Shown here piece by piece: positions 35,292 through 45,800 of a stretch of 64,000 nt of DNA (its first letter is position 1; each line of letters opens with the position of its first letter). The stretch is from Shimia sp039969785. Lineage in GTDB: Bacteria > Pseudomonadota > Alphaproteobacteria > Rhodobacterales > Rhodobacteraceae. The stretch spans positions 248,001 through 312,000 of the forward strand of contig NZ_JBDVNC010000022.1 of assembly GCF_039969785.1 (NCBI RefSeq), in the 5' to 3' direction. Both the position numbers and the translations under genes were made by a program. The notes beneath the pieces are model-generated. The model saw nothing but the letters and a program-made list of their open reading frames with translations. It ran no database searches and had not been told where the DNA came from.

Positions 35292-36298
35292 GACAAATAA
35301 TCCATCAGAGACAGCCGGGACAACCTGGCGGTGACCGTGTAAAGAGTTTCCAATTGTACCTGAGCGGCTTCAAGTCGGGTTGCCGTGTCAAACGGATCAG
35401 CGGTTACAAGGTTGTTTCGCGTAATCTCTAAGCTGGATTTCGTTGACGCATTTTTGGCGATGGCTTCACCAATGCGTTCCTGAACAAACCCAAGATCACT
35501 CCGGATGCGTGTCAGGCCATCCTGCTGCGACAACAAACGTTCGCCAGCGACCCGAAGCAATTGGCTCTTGTCCGGCAATTCCAAGCCTAGCCCTTTGTCG
35601 CCAACCATCACGGCCAATGCGGTGTCCCGCAAGATCCCCCTGATCTCTGAATGATCTGCTCTCAATTCGTGACGTACGGAATCACTTTCAGTAAGCTGAA
35701 ACGGCGCGAGGCTGTTTTCTGACCCCAGATAGGCAATTGTTTCAAATCCTCCGGCATCGGACATGAACCAGTCATCCACAACATCCAAAATGTCGTCCTG
35801 ACTTGCTGCGCCGCTGAGAGCCGTGGAAAGCGCATCCAGAATGACGTCGGAAGAAGCGAGTGCAGGTCGATCTGTCGCCGCCCCAGCAAAGAGCCCACGT
35901 CCAGCGACATCGGAATTTAAGGCCGAGACTATCGCGTCAAAATCCTGACGTGCCTCGGCAATAACACTACTCACAGGCGCGGGGAGCCCGGCAGACGCAG
36001 TTGAGACCAGCGAGGTCGCCAAATCGCCGGATAGTGTTTGCATCTGGTTCAAAACGGTCTGAACCGTGTCAGAAAAAATTTGCGCATCATTTGTCGCAGT
36101 TTCATAGCCGGACAAAAGCGACAACGACCTCTCTACGTCGCCCAGCAATCCAAAATCTCCACCCAGAGATTTGGGAACATCGGACTTTTTCCCAGAGGCC
36201 AGTTCGAGTGTTAATGTGTTCAATTGGGTTGTCAAAAGGGTGTTGTGACGGCGCATCAAATGTTGCTGCGCCAGATCCCCGACCTGTGTGAAACTCAT
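35288..36298 (-). CDS. flgL: Flagellar hook-associated protein FlgL (HAP3)
   Basis: Hook-filament junction protein, 336 aa. Flagellin-like ends: N-terminal QQHLMRRHNTLLTTQLNTLTLELASGKKSDVPKSLGGDFG and C-terminal DPFDTATRLEAAQVQLETLYTVTARLSRLSLMDYL. Directly downstream of flgK, with 2 bases between stop and start. The FlgN-like protein at 11578 would be its export chaperone. Confidence 0.88.
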   Translation of the reverse strand: MSFTQVGDLAQQHLMRRHNTLLTTQLNTLTLELASGKKSDVPKSLGGDFGLLGDVERSLSLLSGYETATNDAQIFSDTVQTVLNQMQTLSGDLATSLVSTASAGLPAPVSSVIAEARQDFDAIVSALNSDVAGRGLFAGAATDRPALASSDVILDALSTALSGAASQDDILDVVDDWFMSDAGGFETIAYLGSENSLAPFQLTESDSVRHELRADHSEIRGILRDTALAVMVGDKGLGLELPDKSQLLRVAGERLLSQQDGLTRIRSDLGFVQERIGEAIAKNASTKSSLEITRNNLVTADPFDTATRLEAAQVQLETLYTVTARLSRLSLMDYLS

Positions 36299-36300
36299 CT

Positions 36301-37755
36301 TTATAACCTCAACAGTTGGTTCATCATTTCGTCGATGGCTTCGACCACGCGCGCATTTGCGGCATAAGCCTGCTCAATCAACATAAGCTGTTGTATTTCG
36401 TGATCGCTATCGACGCCCTCAGCCAGCTCCATTGCTTCCAAACCCGACAATTTGGTTGCAGCAAAACTCAGGTCTTCATCGCTGATCACACGGTTAGAGC
36501 TTTGAGCCGAAAGAATTCTGTCTGCCAACCCGGCCATCGAAAGCACATCGCTGGCAAAACTGCCGGATGAGGGCTGAACGTCGCCGGACAGCGCCGTGCC
36601 AAGGCCGGTCAAAATCGAGGCATCTCCGACATCCCCCGGCGCAGTTGCACCCAGTCCGTCGCGCAGGCGCCAGAATTCACCGGCACCATCTGGGGCAACC
36701 AGCGTATTCAGACGTAGCCGACCGGCCAGCCCAGTCTCGTCGGACGCATCAAATGCAGCACCTGAGTCTGTGAACAGCCCAGCCTCTCCCGCCGATAATG
36801 TGGGATCTGTTGTGGTGGACTGGAACCGTTCAATCAAACTACGGGCACCCGCATCCAGATCAGCTTGTGTTTGCAGGGCCAGCTCATCTCGAATTTCGAA
36901 CTGCGCGCCCAAGGCGCCGCCGCTTAACGCGCCCGTATCGGACTCTATTCGAATTTCGATTCCGTTGATGCACAAACCATCCAAAAGGCCGTTGTCGACT
37001 GTCATATGTGGTTGAATTGTCGGAGTTGGTGTGAATTCAATTTCGACAGCTGACCCATCCAGCAACACAGCGCCATTGGTCGTGTACAACGCTATTGCGC
37101 CGCGATCCCGGGCGATCTGCCGGACAGGCACCAGTTCGGAAATTTCATCCAAAATACGTTGCCTGTCATCCTCAAGTGAAGCTGTGCCAAACCCTTTGTT
37201 AATAGCCGTTGAAATATCACGGTTCATCTCTTGTGTTCGCGTCAAAAGGGTATTGAGGCGACCCACCATGTCTTCAATGGATCGGTCCGCTTGTTCGCGA
37301 AGGTCCTGAACGCCCTGAGAAGCATTGTTAAATGTCTGCGCCAACGCTTCGGCATCAACTGCGACATTCTTGAGACGTGTTGTATTGCCGGGTGATCCAG
37401 AGGCGGTTATCAAGCTGCTTTCCAGTGACACAACCATGCCACTCAGGCTGTTTGCCTGATCCGGTGTTCCCATCAATTTTTCAATTTGTTGATATGCACT
37501 ATTCAACGAAGACAACTGACCAAACGCTGAATCCGCCATTCTGCGTTCTGCGAGAATGACCGGATTTGAATATCGTTTTATTGCATTTACCATAACCCCA
37601 CCGGACGATCGGTAGTTTTGGGAAGACAGTGATACCTCCCGCCGTCCGTATCCGTCCGTCATAATGTTGGACAGGTTTGAAGAAACAACTTCTGCCGCCC
37701 GGGCAGTTGCGGTCAACCCGGTCAGGGCGTTCGAAAGCGCGCCAGATATACTCAT
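36301..37755 (-). CDS. flgK: Flagellar hook-associated protein FlgK (HAP1)
   Basis: Hook-filament junction protein, 484 aa. N-terminus MSISGALSNALTGLTATARAAEVVSSNLSNIMTDGYGRREVSLSS and C-terminus EGVDSDHEIQQLMLIEQAYAANARVVEAIDEMMNQLLRL are typical. An in-frame upstream codon at 37788 is possible, but AAAGGAA precedes the ATG at 37755 and the family always begins with this short motif. Follows flgE by 36 bases. Confidence 0.93.
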   Translation of the reverse strand: MSISGALSNALTGLTATARAAEVVSSNLSNIMTDGYGRREVSLSSQNYRSSGGVMVNAIKRYSNPVILAERRMADSAFGQLSSLNSAYQQIEKLMGTPDQANSLSGMVVSLESSLITASGSPGNTTRLKNVAVDAEALAQTFNNASQGVQDLREQADRSIEDMVGRLNTLLTRTQEMNRDISTAINKGFGTASLEDDRQRILDEISELVPVRQIARDRGAIALYTTNGAVLLDGSAVEIEFTPTPTIQPHMTVDNGLLDGLCINGIEIRIESDTGALSGGALGAQFEIRDELALQTQADLDAGARSLIERFQSTTTDPTLSAGEAGLFTDSGAAFDASDETGLAGRLRLNTLVAPDGAGEFWRLRDGLGATAPGDVGDASILTGLGTALSGDVQPSSGSFASDVLSMAGLADRILSAQSSNRVISDEDLSFAATKLSGLEAMELAEGVDSDHEIQQLMLIEQAYAANARVVEAIDEMMNQLLRL

Positions 37756-37791
37756 GCCAATTCCTTTCCGGGCCGATGCCTCTATCAAGCT

Positions 37792-39093
37792 TTACCGCTT
37801 GATATTGGTCGTCTCCTGCAACATTTCGTCGACGGTCTGGATGACCTTGGCGTTCGAGCTGTACGCCCGCTGCGTCTGGATCATGTCCGTCAGTTCGCCC
37901 GCAACATCGGTGGTAGATTCCTCGCGCGCGTAAGATACGATATCCCCTGTTGGGCCATCGCCTGCGTTCCAAAGAAAGTATGAACCACTCTCGGAGGATG
38001 GCGCATATGTTTGATGATCCAGGGAAACCAGCCCGTTTGGATTGGGAAGATCGACAAGCGGAACCTGATAAATTGTACGCGTCACTCCTGTGTCAAACAG
38101 CGCATGTACAAAACCATTTGCATCCACTTCAACAGACGTCATGTTCCCTGTGGGGGATCCATCTTTGGAAATCTGCAAGGGGGCAAATGAATCAGACAGC
38201 TGTGTCAACCCCCCGCCCGAACCCAATTCACCAATGTCGATTTCCATGGGCCCGCCGGCAACATCTACGATCACGCTACCTGTTGCCGGGTCATACGCTC
38301 CGCCGGTCACAGTCGCCACGCTCAAGAGCGTCCCCCCGGAGTGCCTGCTGTCGTCGAAAGTCAGCGTGTATTCACCGATTACGGTGCCTCCAGACGCCGA
38401 ATCCGTGATCTTCATTGTCCATTCATTTGAAGTTCCAGAAGTGGGGATAGTCGGAACAAACTCTACCGCTAGATTTTCGGATCGCCCCAAATTGTCGAAA
38501 TATTCAACTGAAAGGTTTTGACTTGAACCACCTGCGCCGCTTTCAGTTTCAGTAGCGGGTAAATTAACCCCTAAAAGCATAGATGTTGTTGGCTCGCCTG
38601 TCAGTTGGTTAACATTGATTTGGACCGGTTCCAAACCATCATTCGTATCACGTGGAAACGGCGGCACCGAGCCGTTGGCATTTGCGGGCCACCCCATCAG
38701 AACCAAACCTGTTTCTGTGGTAAGATACCCTTGAGCGTCAGTTCGAAATGATCCGGTTGTTGTTAGCAACATCTGAGAAGAGCCATTAGCCAACCCGATT
38801 TCCGATGCCATGCCCACCGGCAGCATACCTCGCCCTCGAACAGCCAGGTCAGTGGCGTTTGACGTTGTGACTAGAGAACCCTGTTGGTCAATCAGGCGCT
38901 GTGTTGTTGCGCGTACGCCACCAGCCGAATAAGCGCCTCCTGACGCGGACGTGACCATAGAATGGAAATCTGACTCGACTCGCCGGTATCCATACGTCGC
39001 CGAGTTAGCGATATTGTCAGATATTGCTGCCAGCCGGGTAGCATTGGCGGCAAGCCCGGCTACCCCTGCGTTGAGCGAAGATGAAATTGTCAT
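37792..39093 (-). CDS. flgE: Flagellar hook protein FlgE
   Basis: Hook subunit, 433 aa. It begins MTISSSLNAGVAGLAANATRLAAISDNIANSATYGYRRVESDF and ends SYAREESTTDVAGELTDMIQTQRAYSSNAKVIQTVDEMLQETTNIKR. The central domain (about 110-330) is the variable FlgE D2 part. The ATG at 39093 has AAAGGCG upstream and gives the standard start; one at 39120 would add nine residues. A CtrA-like motif lies 58 bases upstream. Confidence 0.94.
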   Translation of the reverse strand: MTISSSLNAGVAGLAANATRLAAISDNIANSATYGYRRVESDFHSMVTSASGGAYSAGGVRATTQRLIDQQGSLVTTSNATDLAVRGRGMLPVGMASEIGLANGSSQMLLTTTGSFRTDAQGYLTTETGLVLMGWPANANGSVPPFPRDTNDGLEPVQINVNQLTGEPTTSMLLGVNLPATETESGAGGSSQNLSVEYFDNLGRSENLAVEFVPTIPTSGTSNEWTMKITDSASGGTVIGEYTLTFDDSRHSGGTLLSVATVTGGAYDPATGSVIVDVAGGPMEIDIGELGSGGGLTQLSDSFAPLQISKDGSPTGNMTSVEVDANGFVHALFDTGVTRTIYQVPLVDLPNPNGLVSLDHQTYAPSSESGSYFLWNAGDGPTGDIVSYAREESTTDVAGELTDMIQTQRAYSSNAKVIQTVDEMLQETTNIKR

Positions 39094-39150
39094 AAGTACG
39101 CCTTTCTGCTGCATCGACATAACTTCAATGCAACAGATACGTCTCAGGCA

Positions 39151-39165
39151 CTTAACGCGGCGCTA
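39151..39165. promoter_or_regulatory. CtrA-like site upstream of flgE
   Basis: TTAA-N7-CTAA, one mismatch from TTAA-N7-TTAA, between motB and flgE and 58 bases before the flgE start. Confidence 0.45.
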
Positions 39166-39185
39166 ACAGTTAAAATCTTAGCCAG

Positions 39186-40016
39186 TTATTGCAGATCACG
39201 CCTTAACAGAATGACTTCAATACGGTTATTTTGCAACGCTCTTGGGTTACTGGAAACCGGATCACGATCAGCATGCCCAGTAACCCGAGAAATCCTGCTT
39301 GCAGTCAGCCCATGGGACTCCAGCAGGCCACGAACAGTATTTGCTCTGTCGGATGACAATTCCCATGTCGCCTTGTCCAGTTGAACGACAGGAACCGTGC
39401 GGATATGACCTTCCACTGAGACGTCATTATTCACCAATTGACTCGCTTGAGTAACAATTCGAACAAGGTCGACAAGTAGACGGTACGGCTTTGCTTGCCC
39501 CTCGACAAAAAGTTGTGCTTGAGGAGTATCAAACAACTCGATGACTAGCCCTTCATCTGTCAGGCGGGTTATCACATGTTTCTTAGAATTGTCGGCCAGA
39601 AAACTTTCGCCTCCCCCACCTATGAGCAAATCCTGAATTTCGGCAAGCTTGTCTGGTTGCCTAAGCATGTCGCCGTCAGCATCTGCGTGCTTGGCGCCAC
39701 CCGACAGAGTGGTCGGCAAACCGCCAATCCCGTTATTTGCAAGAAACTGTTCTTTAAGGACACTGTCCCCCCCAAACAGATCATTGCCTCCGCCAGAGAT
39801 GCGGTTGATAGGAATCGTAGGATTAAAGTAATCCGCAATTCCCTTACGTTGCTTTTCTGTTGTCGCGTTTAACAGCCACATCAACATGAAAAAGGCCATC
39901 ATTGCCGTTACAAAGTCGGCATAAGCAACTTTCCAGGCGCCACCATGATGCCCGTCTGCGCTAATGATCTTTTTCTTCTTGATGATAACTGGCGCCACGT
40001 TTGACCGCGCAGCCAT
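39186..40016 (-). CDS. motB: Flagellar motor stator protein MotB
   Basis: Stator subunit that anchors to peptidoglycan, 276 aa. The single membrane helix VAYADFVTAMMAFFMLMWLLNA carries the proton-carrying Asp (about residue 34). The C-terminal OmpA-like domain spans about 145-275 (VEGHIRTVPVVQLDKATWELSSDRANTVRGLLESHGL, RVTGHADRDPV, NNRIEVILLRR). A GTG four codons upstream is possible; AGGTGG lies before both. It is separated from motA by about 10 kb of other flagellar genes. Confidence 0.94.
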   Translation of the reverse strand: MAARSNVAPVIIKKKKIISADGHHGGAWKVAYADFVTAMMAFFMLMWLLNATTEKQRKGIADYFNPTIPINRISGGGNDLFGGDSVLKEQFLANNGIGGLPTTLSGGAKHADADGDMLRQPDKLAEIQDLLIGGGGESFLADNSKKHVITRLTDEGLVIELFDTPQAQLFVEGQAKPYRLLVDLVRIVTQASQLVNNDVSVEGHIRTVPVVQLDKATWELSSDRANTVRGLLESHGLTASRISRVTGHADRDPVSSNPRALQNNRIEVILLRRDLQ

Positions 40017-40064
40017 TTTTCTCACCACCTTTTCTCACCCGACACCAGACCTATCATCGATCTG

Positions 40065-40079
40065 TTACCTGGCTGTTAA
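40065..40079. promoter_or_regulatory. CtrA-like site upstream of motB
   Basis: TTAC-N7-TTAA, one mismatch from the CtrA consensus, 49 bases before the motB start. Confidence 0.45.
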
Positions 40080-40090
40080 TATGTGGTATT

Positions 40091-40891
40091 TTAGGATTCT
40101 TTTGGTGGCCCTTCGGAAAGAAGCTTAGTTTCAAGGATCTGCATCAATTCCCGGCGTGGCAATCCTGCCGGAATCGCAGGTAGAATTCGCACAGTAATTC
40201 TGCCTGGATATTTCAAGAACCCTCCGGCGGGCCAACAAATCCCAGAATCCAGTAAGACCGGCAACAGGCTAGTTCCTGCAAGCTGATACAGCACTCCGAT
40301 GCCCGACTGCAGATGCGACGCCTTTTCACCTTGCCGTGTTCCCGTCGGAAAAACCAGCAGGTTTCGACCGCTTTTCAAAACGTCCGCACCCCGCCGAAAA
40401 CCTTCACGTACAGCGTCACTTGTTCTGGTCCGGTCGACCGGAATATGTCCAAATTTGCGGGTCAAACGACCGAAGAAAGGGTAATCAAAGATTTCCTTCT
40501 TCGCATACATGACCGGCTGATCGAACAGCAGGTGAAAATACAGCGTTTCCCAAGTTGATTCATGCTGCGAAGCAATCAATACCGAGTGGTCCGGCAGATT
40601 TTCGCGCCCTTCAACGACAACACGGATCCCACAAATTAAATTGAGGATCGAGGTCTGTCCTATCAGAAAGGCCCGACTGATGGCATCAGTTACTTTGGGA
40701 CTTACGAATGTCAAAGGCCAAAGCACAAGAAAAAGAGCGCCTGACAGCACGTAAAAAGCGACTGAACGTACAAAGACGACTAAATTCGTGCTTCCTATTT
40801 TGCGCATCAACCAGTCCAACAGACCACATGGGTCAGACATAACTTGTTGATACCGAGAAAGAAAGTGCCGCGACTTCATAAAATCGCTCAT
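40091..40891 (-). CDS. 1-acyl-sn-glycerol-3-phosphate acyltransferase, PlsC-like
   Basis: Membrane acyltransferase of 266 aa that would acylate lysophosphatidate or a related lysolipid. A membrane segment lies near residues 35-62. Acyltransferase motif I reads SQHESTWET, i.e. His-x4-Glu instead of the common His-x4-Asp. Motif III is VFPTGTRQGE (usual FPEGTR). The next motif is LLPVLLDSGICWP. Both departures are seen in a subset of proteobacterial PlsC relatives, so activity is still likely. Located between motB and divergent tamA, not part of the flagellar system. Confidence 0.85.
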   Translation of the reverse strand: MSDFMKSRHFLSRYQQVMSDPCGLLDWLMRKIGSTNLVVFVRSVAFYVLSGALFLVLWPLTFVSPKVTDAISRAFLIGQTSILNLICGIRVVVEGRENLPDHSVLIASQHESTWETLYFHLLFDQPVMYAKKEIFDYPFFGRLTRKFGHIPVDRTRTSDAVREGFRRGADVLKSGRNLLVFPTGTRQGEKASHLQSGIGVLYQLAGTSLLPVLLDSGICWPAGGFLKYPGRITVRILPAIPAGLPRRELMQILETKLLSEGPPKES

Positions 40892-41008
40892 GTGGCGCGT
40901 AGCCTATGGTCAGCTACAATACCTTGGGGTAATCTGTCGCTGAGATGGGTAATCCCAAATTTGTTTTGGCGGCTCTTTGATCCTAGTGGGATCAAGTTGG
41001 GGTATTTA

Positions 41009-42814
41009 ATGCGACAGCGCGCGGTCGGTCCTTTATTAGTTTGTTTTGCGCTTGCTGCGGGAGTTTTTTTTGCCTCTCCCGGATCGGGTTTGGCCTTTGA
41101 AATTGTACTGGATGCCCCGTTCGCAGATGAAGATTTACGCGACAAAATAAGCGCAGCGTCTCTGGTTTATGCGGCAGATGCCGAAGAAACGACCGATGCG
41201 CAGGATATCGTTGCCGCGGCACAATCTGACTACAAGCGGCTTGTCGGGTTGCTGTATGAAAACGGCTATTTCGGACCGGTTGTCAGCATTAAGGTCAACG
41301 GGCAGGAAGCCGCGTTAATCTCGCCATTTTCTAACATTTCCACGGTCAGTCAAGTACGACTGTCCATCCATCCCGGCCAGCGTTTCAAATTTGGTCGCGC
41401 ACAGATAACCCCGCAGGCGCCGGATACAGAGTTGCCTAAAGAATTCGCGCCACAAGAGCCTGCAAGCCTGTCTGTTATTCAAAACGCTGCCCATGCTGGG
41501 GTGGACGGGTGGCGCAATGACGGCCATGCAAAGGCAAACGTTTCGGGGCAATCGATCACGGCCGATCACCGCAAACACGAGGTTGATGTTGACCTCACTC
41601 TGAACCCCGGCCCCAAGGTGACGTTTGGCGACTTAAACTATGCCGGTGTGTCGGCTGTACGCGAAAAACGGGTTCGCGAAATCGCGGATTTGCCCACCGG
41701 AGAAACTTTTGACCCAGAAGAGGCCAAAAGGGTGGCCACACGCCTACGTCGCACTGATGTCTTCAAGTCTGTGGACTTGAGAGAGGCCGAAGAAATTGGC
41801 CCCGATGAGACACTGGATATGGATTTGGCGCTGGTTGATGACCTGCCACGCCGCTTTGGCTTTGGCGCCGAATTAGAAAGCCGCGATGGCGTAAGCCTCT
41901 CGGGGTATTGGCTGCACCGCAATCTTTTGGGGGGTGCCGAAAGCCTGAGATTTGACGCCTCAATTGACAATATTGGGGCGCAAAGCGGCGGCACTGACTG
42001 GCGCCTTGCGACGCTCTACACACGGCCCGCAACGCTCAGATCCGATACGGATCTTACCATAGGGTTAGAGATCAAGCAGGAAGACGAAGACCTGTATTTC
42101 CTGCGTCAATTCGGGGCCAGAGTGGGCTTTGTCCGGTATCACTCAGAGCGTTTCGAAACCCGATTTGGTTTTGGGGCCTTGGTATCGGAGGTCGACGACA
42201 ATTTTGGGCATCGCCATTTTTCGGTCTATGGCCTTCCTGTTGGACTTACTTGGGATCAACGGGATAACATCGCCAACCCAACCCGAGGCTATTATATCGA
42301 CGCCGACGTATTTCCCTATGCAGGGTTCAGCGATGCAGACCCCGGTATTTTGATAAAAGCAGACTTGCGGGGCTATCAGGGTTTTGGTGCCGACAACGGG
42401 TTCATCGCGGCCGGGCGCTTGCAGCTTGGTTCGGTCATCGGGCCCTCACTTGCCGGAACGCCCCCGGACTTCCTGTTTTACACTGGCGGTGGCGGCACCG
42501 TTCGTGGACAGCCCTATCAGTCCAACTTTGTCACGGTAAACGGCATCGATAGCGGTGGTTTGTCTTTTATAGGCCTGTCCGGCGAAATGCGCGTCAAAGT
42601 GACGAGCCATATCACAACCGTCGCTTTTTATGACGCCGGTTTTGTCGGCGAAACATCCAACATCGCTGGTCCAGGCAATTGGCAGGCCGGCGCCGGGATG
42701 GGGCTGCGCTACAATACTGGCGTCGGGCCACTTCGTGTTGATCTGGCCGCGCCCGTTTCCGGCGGCACAGGGGATGGTCTTCAGCTTTACATCGGCATTG
42801 GACACACGTTCTGA
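41009..42814 (+). CDS. tamA: Outer-membrane translocation and assembly protein TamA
   Basis: Omp85-family barrel, 601 aa. The ATG at 41009 gives a clean signal peptide (MRQRAVGPLLVCFALAAGVFF...GLAFE); the frame is open further upstream but overlaps plsC. Three POTRA-like repeats lie within about 25-270. The C-terminal 16-strand barrel includes the Omp85 signature region GGGGTVRGQPYQSN and ends ...GLQLYIGIGHTF with terminal Phe, as expected for outer-membrane insertion. Its stop overlaps the tamB start by one base. Confidence 0.93.
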   Translation: MRQRAVGPLLVCFALAAGVFFASPGSGLAFEIVLDAPFADEDLRDKISAASLVYAADAEETTDAQDIVAAAQSDYKRLVGLLYENGYFGPVVSIKVNGQEAALISPFSNISTVSQVRLSIHPGQRFKFGRAQITPQAPDTELPKEFAPQEPASLSVIQNAAHAGVDGWRNDGHAKANVSGQSITADHRKHEVDVDLTLNPGPKVTFGDLNYAGVSAVREKRVREIADLPTGETFDPEEAKRVATRLRRTDVFKSVDLREAEEIGPDETLDMDLALVDDLPRRFGFGAELESRDGVSLSGYWLHRNLLGGAESLRFDASIDNIGAQSGGTDWRLATLYTRPATLRSDTDLTIGLEIKQEDEDLYFLRQFGARVGFVRYHSERFETRFGFGALVSEVDDNFGHRHFSVYGLPVGLTWDQRDNIANPTRGYYIDADVFPYAGFSDADPGILIKADLRGYQGFGADNGFIAAGRLQLGSVIGPSLAGTPPDFLFYTGGGGTVRGQPYQSNFVTVNGIDSGGLSFIGLSGEMRVKVTSHITTVAFYDAGFVGETSNIAGPGNWQAGAGMGLRYNTGVGPLRVDLAAPVSGGTGDGLQLYIGIGHTF

Positions 42815-45800
42815 TGCGTTGGTTTGCCATCATAATTCTGGTTCTGATGCCACTTTCTGCCTTTGCCGAGGAAGAAGAAGACAAAGGCAGGCTGACACGT
42901 TTTTTGGAATCTTCGCTATCTGGCGCAGGACGTGTTGTAGAAGTGAACGGACTGCGCGGCGCGCTCAGTTCAGAAGCTACAATCGAAGAAATCAAAATTT
43001 CAGATGAAGACGGGCTTTGGCTGTCGCTGTCCAAAATAACGCTGAACTGGAACCGGTTATCCGTTCTCAAGGGCAATATCGTCGTCAATCAGTTGTCAGC
43101 TGAAAAAATCGCAATACCGCGCCTGCCAAAGACAGAACCCACCCCTGAAACCCCGTCTGCCGCAGCGACACCATTTTCGTTGCCGGAATTACCTGTCAGC
43201 ATCGACATCCAGAAACTCAGCGCGGATCGTATCGAGCTGGGCGAACCGCTGTTAGGTCAACCCATCAATCTTTCGCTGAACGCCAAGCTCGTTTTGCTGG
43301 AAGGAAATGGAGAGGTCATCCTCGAAGCAACCCGGCTTGAGGGGCCGAAAGGCATATTTGATCTGGATGCCGCCTATTCAAACGAAACGGGGCAATTGCG
43401 CGTAGACCTAAAAGCCAACGAAGCTGAAAACGGTATCATCACCAAACTAATCCAGCTGCCCGGATCCCCAGCCATTGACCTGAGCGTTCAGGGAATGGGG
43501 CCGGTCGATGACTTTACGGCTGAAATTCGACTGGCAAGCGCGGGTCAGGAGCGTCTGGCAGGGCAGGTGGTTCTGTCTACCGAACCCTCAGAGAATCCCG
43601 AAACGCCTCCAACACGGGTCGTCTCTGCGGACATTTCGGGTGACATGGCCCCCTTGTTCGCCCCCGAATATCGGGACTTCTTTGGACAAAACATCGCTCT
43701 CACAACCCTTCTGCATTCATTTCCGGACGGTCGCATCACGCTGGACGACTTGTCTTTGACTTCAGCCGCTTTGGACCTTCACGGAGAGGTCGCCCTTGCA
43801 TCTGGCGGTCTGCCAGACAGCTTTGACATCAAATTGCGAATGGCGGACCCGGAAGGGGATGCAATTCTGCTTCCGATAAGCGGTGGAAAAACGCTTATCG
43901 ACCGCGCCAACCTGACAGCAGATTATGATGCGGCCCAGGGCGAACGCTGGACATTATCCGGAACAGTTGAAGGCTTTAAGTCAGACGCCGCCGATCTGGG
44001 CTGGGTCTCTTTGGCCGGAAATGGTCTGATCCGGCAACAGTCACCACGGCAAGTGTCGGCGTCTTTGACTCTTGACATGGACCGTCTTCGACTGTCTGAT
44101 CCGGCACTGGCTCAGGCTGTAGGTGAAACTGGAAAATTCTCCGGTGATCTGCTGTGGCACGAAGAGCAGGGACTGGAACTGACTGGTTTTGATCTCAACG
44201 CTGGCGGGCTGGACGTAACCGGTGATGCACAACTGACTGGATTGGGCAGCGATACAACGGTTGAAGGCAATGTTAATTTGCAGGCGGCGGACATTACGCG
44301 TTTCAGCGGGCTTGCGAACCGCGACCTGACCGGGGCGATACTTGCGGATGTCTCTGGCAGCTTTGCGGCCCTGACCGGGGCATTTGACGTCGACATGAAG
44401 GCGCAAGCGCAGGATTTGACAATTGCTGATCCCCGATTTGACGCGCTGGCCAAAGGCAAAACAACATTGGCGGTCTCGGCCAAACGAGATTTCGACGGCA
44501 TTGACCTGCGCAATGCGGAACTTCACGCTGACGGATTTGACATTACGTCCTCAGGAAAACTCAAAGGCGAAAACGGCGACGCCGTATTGTCGGCCACTCT
44601 GAATGACAGTTCGATCATTCTTGACAGCTTGAGCGGGCCAACAACGATCGACGGAACTGCGAAACTGACCGAAGGCGACTGGGTTTTTGGCGTCGATGCA
44701 ACCGCGCCTGGCCAGATCGTGGCAGAAGTCACCGGCGCCCTGCCCAAAGATGCGCCCGCAGATGCCAGTTTCGATCTGGCGGTCGGGTCTGTGCAAACCT
44801 TCCTCCCCTCGTTGCCCGGCGCCGCACATGTTCAGGCAGATGCAAGGCAGCTGGACGCAGGCTGGAAAGTTGACCTTGACGCCACTGGCCCCTTTGACAC
44901 GCGCGCCAAAGGGTCTGGCATTATCGACCCGGAAGGCGGAAAAAACTCGTTTGACCTGAGCGGTTCGGTTCCTTTGGCACTTGCAAATCAGGCGCTGGCG
45001 CCAAATTCGGTTCAGGGCACCGCGACTTATGATCTGAGCTTCGCTGGGCCACCGGAATTGAAAAGCTTGTCCGGCACGATCCAAACCAATGGCGCGCGGT
45101 TTGCACTGCCGTCACTGCGCGCGGCACTATCCGAAATCAACAGCACGATTACCCTGAACAACGGAACGGCTGGCGTTGCCGTTACCTCCAATTTCTCCGG
45201 CGGCGGGCAAATTGGAGTAGACGGGTCGGTTAATCTAAGCGCACCGTTTAATGCCAACCTTCCGATCCGGCTGACAAATCTGACCTACCGCGACGGGCAA
45301 CTCTATGAAACGTCCGTCGATGGCGCCATTCAGTTCACAGGCCCGCTTACCGGTGGTGGCAATATCTCCGGTGACCTGACATTGGGCCAGACCAATATTC
45401 GCATTTCTTCATCCGCACTTGCCGGGGTCGGCGGCGTCCCCGAGATTGCCCATGTCGGGGAACCATCCAAGGTGCGCAGAACACGCCAACACGCCGGATT
45501 GATTAAAGAAGCGACCAGCTCTTCGTCTAAATCAAAGCCATTTGGCCTCGACCTTAAAATTCAGACTGGTCAACGTATTTCGGTGCGCGGAATGGGGCTG
45601 AACGCGGATTTCGATGGTGGCGTTCGGCTTCAGGGCGACACAGACAACGTTGTCACACAAGGTGAACTTTCTCTGATACGAGGCAGAATGGATTTCCTTA
45701 CCAAGACCTTCGACATCGACGAAGGTCTCGTCCGCATGGAAGGCGATCTTGTCCCATGGATGCGGGTTCTGGTGACATCCGAACAACCAGACGCCACGGT

